Source of the DNA: Hamadaea sp013361475 | GTDB taxonomy: Bacteria > Actinomycetota > Actinomycetes > Mycobacteriales > Micromonosporaceae | Length of the DNA: 64,000 nucleotides | NCBI RefSeq assembly: GCF_040654195.1 | Contig: NZ_JBFAHM010000002.1 | Location: 496,001-560,000, forward strand | Direction of reading: 5' to 3' | Shown here: positions 59,900-64,000 of the stretch, piece after piece | Numbering within the stretch: position 1 is the stretch's first letter | Layout of the letters: each line of letters starts with the position of its first letter | The notes under the pieces: model-generated | Database searches by the model: none | Seen by the model: the letters and a program-made list of their open reading frames with translations, nothing else | Told to the model about the DNA's origin: nothing | Made by a program: the position numbers and the translations under genes

Positions 59900-61162
59900 A
59901 TGACCGATTCGGGCAAGCCCGCCTCCGCCGCCTACGGCGTGCACTCCGAGGTCGGCAGACTACGCAAGGTGCTGGTGTGCCGGCCCGGTCTGGCGCACCG
60001 GCGGCTGACCCCGACCAACAGCGACGACCTGCTGTTCGACGACGTCATGTGGGTCGAGAACGCCCAGCGCGATCACCTGGACTTCGTCAACAAGATGCGG
60101 GCGCGCGGCGTGGACGTCGTCGAGCTGCACGATCTGCTCGCCGAGACCATGGCGCTCGGCGACGCCAAGACCTGGCTGCTCGACCGCAAGATCACGCCCA
60201 ACGAGGTCGGTCTCGGACTGGTCGAGCCGACACGGGCGTACCTGGACAGCCTGGACCCGGCGAAGCTGGCCGAGCATCTCATCGGCGGCCTGGCCACGGC
60301 GGACCTGCCGGACGAGTTCCGCTCCCCCTACCTCGCCCTGGTCCGCGAGTCGACCGGCGCACGGGACTACCTCATGCCGCCGCTGCCGAACACGCTGTAC
60401 ACCCGGGACACGACCTGCTGGCTCTACGGCGGCTTGACGATGAACCCGCTGTACTGGCCGGCCCGGCACGACGAGACCATGCTCATGAAGGCGATCTACA
60501 CGTTCCACCCCGACTACGTCGGCTCGAAGGTCTGGTGGGGCGACCCCGATCAGTCCTGGGCGCAGGCGACCTTCGAGGGCGGCGACATCATGCCGGTCGG
60601 CAACGGCGTGGTCCTGATGGGCATGAGCGAGCGCACCTCCCGCCAGGCGATCACCCAGGTGGCGGCGGCCCTGTTCGAGAACGGCGCGGCCGACCACGTG
60701 GTCGTGGCGGGCATGCCCAAGCTGCGCGCCGCAATGCACCTGGACACCGTGTTCACCTTCGCCGACCGGGACGTGGTCACCCTCTACCGCAACATCGTCG
60801 AGTCCATCCACTCGTTCTCGCTGCGGCCCGCCGACAAGGCGCCGAACGTCGAGGTCGTCGACCACGGCGACGAGCCGTTCGTCGACGTCGTGGCCAAGGC
60901 GCTCGGCCTGCCCAAGCTCCGCGTCATCGAGACGGGCGGCGACGTGTACGCCTCGGAGCGCCAGCAGTGGGACAGCGGCAACAACGCCGTCGCGCTGGAA
61001 CCGGGGGTCGTGGTCACCTACGACCGCAATACGCAGACGAACACGCTCCTGCGTAAGGCCGGCATCGAGGTCATCACCATCGTCGGCGCCGAACTGGGCC
61101 GGGGCCGCGGCGGCGGCCACTGCATGACCTGCCCGATCGTCCGCGATCCCGTGGAGTTCTAG
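59900..61162 (+). CDS. arcA: Arginine deiminase
   Basis: A 420-residue enzyme that hydrolyses arginine to citrulline and ammonia. It starts VHSEVGRLRKVLVCRPGLAH. Active-site elements are PLPNTLYTRDTTCWLYGG, the Glu/His region TFEGGDIMPVGNGVVLMG, and the nucleophile Cys408 in GRGGGHCMTCPIVRDP. ATG 59900 has GGGAG about nine bases upstream. It is coupled to the upstream antiporter, which should exchange arginine for ornithine or citrulline. Ornithine carbamoyltransferase and carbamate kinase are not in the window. Confidence 0.97.
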   Translation: MTDSGKPASAAYGVHSEVGRLRKVLVCRPGLAHRRLTPTNSDDLLFDDVMWVENAQRDHLDFVNKMRARGVDVVELHDLLAETMALGDAKTWLLDRKITPNEVGLGLVEPTRAYLDSLDPAKLAEHLIGGLATADLPDEFRSPYLALVRESTGARDYLMPPLPNTLYTRDTTCWLYGGLTMNPLYWPARHDETMLMKAIYTFHPDYVGSKVWWGDPDQSWAQATFEGGDIMPVGNGVVLMGMSERTSRQAITQVAAALFENGAADHVVVAGMPKLRAAMHLDTVFTFADRDVVTLYRNIVESIHSFSLRPADKAPNVEVVDHGDEPFVDVVAKALGLPKLRVIETGGDVYASERQQWDSGNNAVALEPGVVVTYDRNTQTNTLLRKAGIEVITIVGAELGRGRGGGHCMTCPIVRDPVEF

Positions 61163-61209
61163 CGTGGACTTCTAGCGCGGAGTTCTAGCGCGGCGTTCTA
61201 GCGTGGCGG
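61151..61209. repeat. 13-bp tandem repeat between convergent arcA and VWA genes
   Basis: The unit gYggNSTTCTAGC repeats four times (61151-61163, 61164-61176, 61177-61189, 61190-61202) with a partial fifth. Because 13 is not a multiple of three, TAG falls in all three plus-strand frames, and CTA (TAG in reverse) in all three minus-strand frames. The first unit gives the arcA stop, the fourth the VWA gene stop. Confidence 0.93.
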
Positions 61210-62310
61210 TTCCCGCCGGGCGACCGCCGCGGCCGGGAGGCTCAGCGACCGGTTCCAGCGCAGAGACAGCACCACCGCGGTGACGGCGAGCAGCGTACCG
61301 AGCAGGACGAACCAGACGCTGATCTCGACCTTCTTGAGTTGGCCGACGAAGTTGCCGGGCAGGTCCGTCAGCACGTCCTGAAGCTGATCGGCGTCCTCGG
61401 CCCGGAAGTACTCACCGCCGGTGATCTCGGCGACCTTCTCCAGGGTCTCCTCGTCGATCTGCTGGACGCGGCCACCGCCGCCCCCGAAGCCGCCGCCGAA
61501 CCGCCCGCCGTCGGAGCCGAACGCCGAACCGCCGCTGATCTGGTCGGGGCTGCACACCATCGGCGCAGGCTGGGTCGTGCCGAAGCCGATCGTGTAGACA
61601 CGCAGACCACGCGCGGACGCCTGCTCGGCGGCGGTCACCGGCTCGACGCCCTGGGTGTTCGCGCCGTCGGTCAGCACGACGATGGTGTCGGCCTGATAAT
61701 CGGCCGGGGCGCCCGAAGGCGTCGGCGACGCGCCGTCCGGCGAGGTCACACCGGTCGGGGGAACCGCCGGATTGGTCTCGGCGATGGCGTCGATGGAGGT
61801 CAGGATGGCCTGCCCGATCGCGGTTCCCCGGCCGGTCTGCAGCCCGTCGATCGCCTTCAGCAGGGCCTCCTGGTCGGTCGTCGGTTCGACGAGCATCGCC
61901 GCGATGCCGGAGAAGGTGACCAGGCCGATCTTCGTCTCGCCGCCCTGAGCCTTGATGAACTCACGCGCGGCCGCCTGGGCGGCCGTGATCCGGTTGGGCT
62001 GGACGTCGGTGGAGCACATCGACCGGGACACGTCGAGCGCGAGCAGGATCGACGTGGCGTTGGCCGGTACGCGTACCGAGGCCTGCGGGCGCGCCGCCCC
62101 GACGGCGAGGAACACCAGCGCCGCGGAGAACAGGATCACCGGGATGCGCCGCCGCCACGCCGTACGCCCGGGCACGGCGGCCCGGATGAGCGCGACGCTG
62201 GACACCCGGACGGCGAATCGGCGCCGCCGCCGGTTGGCCCACCAGCGGGCCAGCAGCAACAGCGGGACGACGAGGAGGGCGGCGAGCGCCCACGGCCAGC
62301 TGAGCGACAT
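61198..62310 (-). CDS. VWA-domain membrane protein (BatA/BatB-like)
   Basis: A 370-residue protein with two N-terminal helices (about 5-22 and 57-75), a von Willebrand A domain and a C-terminal helix (about 330-350). The MIDAS motif is LLALDVSRSMCSTD and the conserved Thr/Asp follow in VVLTDGANTQGV. An unusual Gly-rich insert (GGRFGGGFGGGGGRVQQ) lies late in the domain. The start overlaps the stop of the upstream VWA gene by one base. In Bat-type operons these proteins couple to a MoxR ATPase, in redox or stress tolerance. Confidence 0.92.
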   Translation of the reverse strand: MSLSWPWALAALLVVPLLLLARWWANRRRRRFAVRVSSVALIRAAVPGRTAWRRRIPVILFSAALVFLAVGAARPQASVRVPANATSILLALDVSRSMCSTDVQPNRITAAQAAAREFIKAQGGETKIGLVTFSGIAAMLVEPTTDQEALLKAIDGLQTGRGTAIGQAILTSIDAIAETNPAVPPTGVTSPDGASPTPSGAPADYQADTIVVLTDGANTQGVEPVTAAEQASARGLRVYTIGFGTTQPAPMVCSPDQISGGSAFGSDGGRFGGGFGGGGGRVQQIDEETLEKVAEITGGEYFRAEDADQLQDVLTDLPGNFVGQLKKVEISVWFVLLGTLLAVTAVVLSLRWNRSLSLPAAAVARREPPR

Positions 62311-63317
62311 CAGACGATCCTTCCGTGCCAGCTGATCATCAGCAGGCCGCCCGCGGTGAGCAGCACGAGCGCGGCGACGGCCAGGACGCCGGTCAGCTCG
62401 ACGGTCTCCGGGCGGGTGGTGATGCGCAGGTCGATGGAGCGGTGGATCTCATTGATCTGGTCGGCGTCGGAGGCGGGATGGTAGGAGCCGCCGGTCGTCG
62501 CGGCGAGGTTCGTCAGCACGTCCTCCCGTAACGCCGTCGCGACCTGGTAGCCGTCCGCCTCGACCGTGGCGCCCTGGGCGGTGCCGATGCCCACGGTCTC
62601 GATGCGTACGCCGGCCGTGGCGGCCAGGTCGGCCGCGGTCTGCACGCCACCCGCGCCGTCGCCGCCGGCTCCGCCTCCTCCGCTGCCTCCGCCCGAGGAG
62701 TCCTCGCCGTCGGAGAACAGCACGATCGTCGCCGACCCCCAGTAGCCGAGATCCGGGGCCTGGCCGTCGGCGGGCAGGGCGACCGGCTTACCCACGATGG
62801 CGGTCAGCGCGACCAGGATGGCCTGCCGCAACGACGTCCCACCGGCGGCAGAGGCGCGATCGATGGCGGCGAGCACCGCGTCGTGGTCGGCCGTGGGCGC
62901 CTGGGTGGCCAGGCCGTCCTGGCCGAACACGACCACTCCCATGTCCACTGTGCTCGGTTGAGCCGCCACGAATCCGGCGGCGGCGGTCTTCGCCGCCGAC
63001 AGCCGGTTCGGTTTCACGTCGTCGGCGGTCATGCTCTGCGACACGTCGAGCACCAGGATGACCGTCCCGGAGACGCGCGGCACGTCGACCTCGGCCGCCG
63101 GCCGGGCCAGGGCCAGCAACAGCAGCGGCAGCGCGGCCAGGAACAACGCGTACGGCAGATGGCGCCGGCGGCCGGACGGACGGGCGAAGGCCGCCAGGTC
63201 GAGCCCAGTCGCCCGCAACGCGGCGGATCGGCGGCGCAGCAACACCACGTACGCCGTGATCGCGGCCGCCGTGAGCAGCACCGCGACGACCACGAGAACC
63301 GGGTACACGACCGTCAT
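62310..63317 (-). CDS. VWA-domain membrane protein (BatA-like)
   Basis: A 335-residue protein with two N-terminal helices (about 5-27 and 52-70), a VWA domain with MIDAS motif ILVLDVSQSMTADD and the further IVLFSDGEDSSGGG, and a C-terminal helix (about 305-327). A Gly/Ala-rich loop (GGSGGGGAGGDGAGG) interrupts the domain. Its start overlaps the DUF58 stop by four bases (ATGA), so the operon DUF58-VWA-VWA is translationally coupled. The MoxR-type AAA gene is presumably beyond the right edge. Confidence 0.92.
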   Translation of the reverse strand: MTVVYPVLVVVAVLLTAAAITAYVVLLRRRSAALRATGLDLAAFARPSGRRRHLPYALFLAALPLLLLALARPAAEVDVPRVSGTVILVLDVSQSMTADDVKPNRLSAAKTAAAGFVAAQPSTVDMGVVVFGQDGLATQAPTADHDAVLAAIDRASAAGGTSLRQAILVALTAIVGKPVALPADGQAPDLGYWGSATIVLFSDGEDSSGGGSGGGGAGGDGAGGVQTAADLAATAGVRIETVGIGTAQGATVEADGYQVATALREDVLTNLAATTGGSYHPASDADQINEIHRSIDLRITTRPETVELTGVLAVAALVLLTAGGLLMISWHGRIV

Positions 63318-64000
63318 GGGCGTCTCCGATGCGAGTCCTGAACCATCTCCACCAGTGCCCGCAGCAGATCGGAGTCGGTCGTGACCCGATGCGCGGTGAC
63401 CCGTGCCTGCCGCATCGCCTCGGTCAGCGCCGACTCCCGCGCCGCCACCTCGGCGGCCAGCCGACGGCGCAGCAGCGGATCGCTGGTGTCGACCAGGATC
63501 TGCTCCCCCGTCTCGGCGTCCTCGACGAGGACCAGCCCCACGTCTGGCAACTCGAGCTCGGCCGGGTCGACCAGGCGTACCACGACGACCTCGTGCCGGT
63601 GGGCCAGCTGGCCGAGCGCCCGCTCCCAGCCCGCCTCGCCGATGAAGTCGGACAGCACGAAGACCAGGCTGCGCCGCCGGGCGGCGGTCGCCACCGTACG
63701 CAGCATCGCCGCGAGGTCGGTCGTCGTGCCCCGGGCCGGTCCCGCGTCACTCCGGTCCAGCTCGTGCGCGATCCGCAAGGCCTGCGTACGCCCGGTCTTG
63801 GGCTCGACGACGCGCTGGAAGTGGTTGTCGTAGAAGACAGCGCCGACCCGGTTGCCGTTCTGCGACAGCAGCCGGGCCAGGCAGATCGCGAGATCACCGA
63901 GGACCGCGTCCTTGCCGGGACCGCCGCCGCCCCGCATCGAGGCGGACCGGTCGAGGACCAGCCACGCGGTGAGGTCGCGTTCCTCGGTGTACTGCCGGAC
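63314..64000 (-). CDS. DUF58-domain protein, C-terminal part (cut by window edge)
   Basis: The last 228 codons of a DUF58 protein with the fragment YTEERDLTAWLVLDRSASMRG, the diagnostic DRSASM motif of this VWA-like family. LVFVLSDFIGEAGWERALG and LVLVEDAETGEQILVDTSD follow. The 5' end lies beyond the right edge. It is the first gene visible in the DUF58-VWA-VWA operon. Confidence 0.92.
   Translation of the reverse strand, partial: VRQYTEERDLTAWLVLDRSASMRGGGGPGKDAVLGDLAICLARLLSQNGNRVGAVFYDNHFQRVVEPKTGRTQALRIAHELDRSDAGPARGTTTDLAAMLRTVATAARRRSLVFVLSDFIGEAGWERALGQLAHRHEVVVVRLVDPAELELPDVGLVLVEDAETGEQILVDTSDPLLRRRLAAEVAARESALTEAMRQARVTAHRVTTDSDLLRALVEMVQDSHRRRP

Noticed and set aside
61151..61209. 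CRISPR or integration site
   Set aside because: The 13-bp units directly abut without spacers; no integrase or tRNA gene is near.

Overview
The window is very GC-rich actinobacterial DNA. Frequent GTG starts, Tat-like and lipoprotein export signals, GT87 and SigE-type ECF proteins, and many secreted glycoside hydrolases with ricin-type or Ser/Thr/Pro linker modules point to a soil actinomycete. Micromonosporaceae (Micromonospora, Actinoplanes, Dactylosporangium type) is my best guess. That is inference from gene content and base composition; no rRNA marker lies in the window. I see no prophage, transposase, CRISPR array, tRNA or rRNA. It reads as an ordinary chromosomal arm with short operons, many regulator-target pairs and a saprophytic theme.

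Layout. 0-7 kb: a truncated sugar ABC permease, a TetR-FAD monooxygenase pair, an ECF sigma factor translationally coupled to a propeller-type membrane protein, and a divergent MocR regulator/EamA exporter pair. 7-18 kb: a GH10 xylanase with CBM13, a DHFR-like reductase, an HxlR/quinone-reductase pair, a large M6 (InhA-like) metalloprotease, a beta-helix protein and a CocE/X-Pro esterase. 18-25 kb: acetyltransferases around a deletion scar that joins the 3' ends of two lost genes, a DapA-family aldolase with divergent LysR, a cyclase and an arylsulfatase. 25-34 kb: a cupin, a two-component system opposite a lectin-like/membrane fusion protein, an erythromycin-esterase gene opposite a double-HTH MerR (TioE-like), and a TetR/hydrolase pair. 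34-40 kb: modABC molybdate transport, a YbdK-type carboxylate-amine ligase, a GT87 mannosyltransferase-like protein and an ArsR-AHSA1-GNAT operon.

40.8-48.5 kb is the best-integrated unit: a galactan utilisation locus. It has a secreted GH53 endo-galactanase, a cytoplasmic GH42 beta-galactosidase, a three-gene sugar ABC importer (lipoprotein plus two permeases, no ATPase) and a LacI repressor as the last gene of the importer operon. Four copies of a 16-bp palindrome (consensus CTGTGAACGTTCACAG) lie upstream of the three transcription units. This implies that the LacI protein controls the whole locus and itself.

48.5-64 kb: a DUF222/HNH endonuclease whose 3' end is tandemly duplicated (224-bp period), a NYN/OST-HTH RNA-binding protein, an SGNH-like secreted protein, a second cyclase, a TetR/membrane-protein pair, a GH46 chitosanase, a DinB-like protein, an APC antiporter with arginine deiminase, and the start of a DUF58-VWA-VWA (Bat-type) operon cut by the right edge. 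Short tandem repeats that carry stop codons sit between two convergent gene pairs (48.5 and 61.2 kb). I do not see a clearly new multi-gene system. The most unusual items are the deletion scar, the tandemly duplicated 3' ends, and several unassigned inverted repeats.
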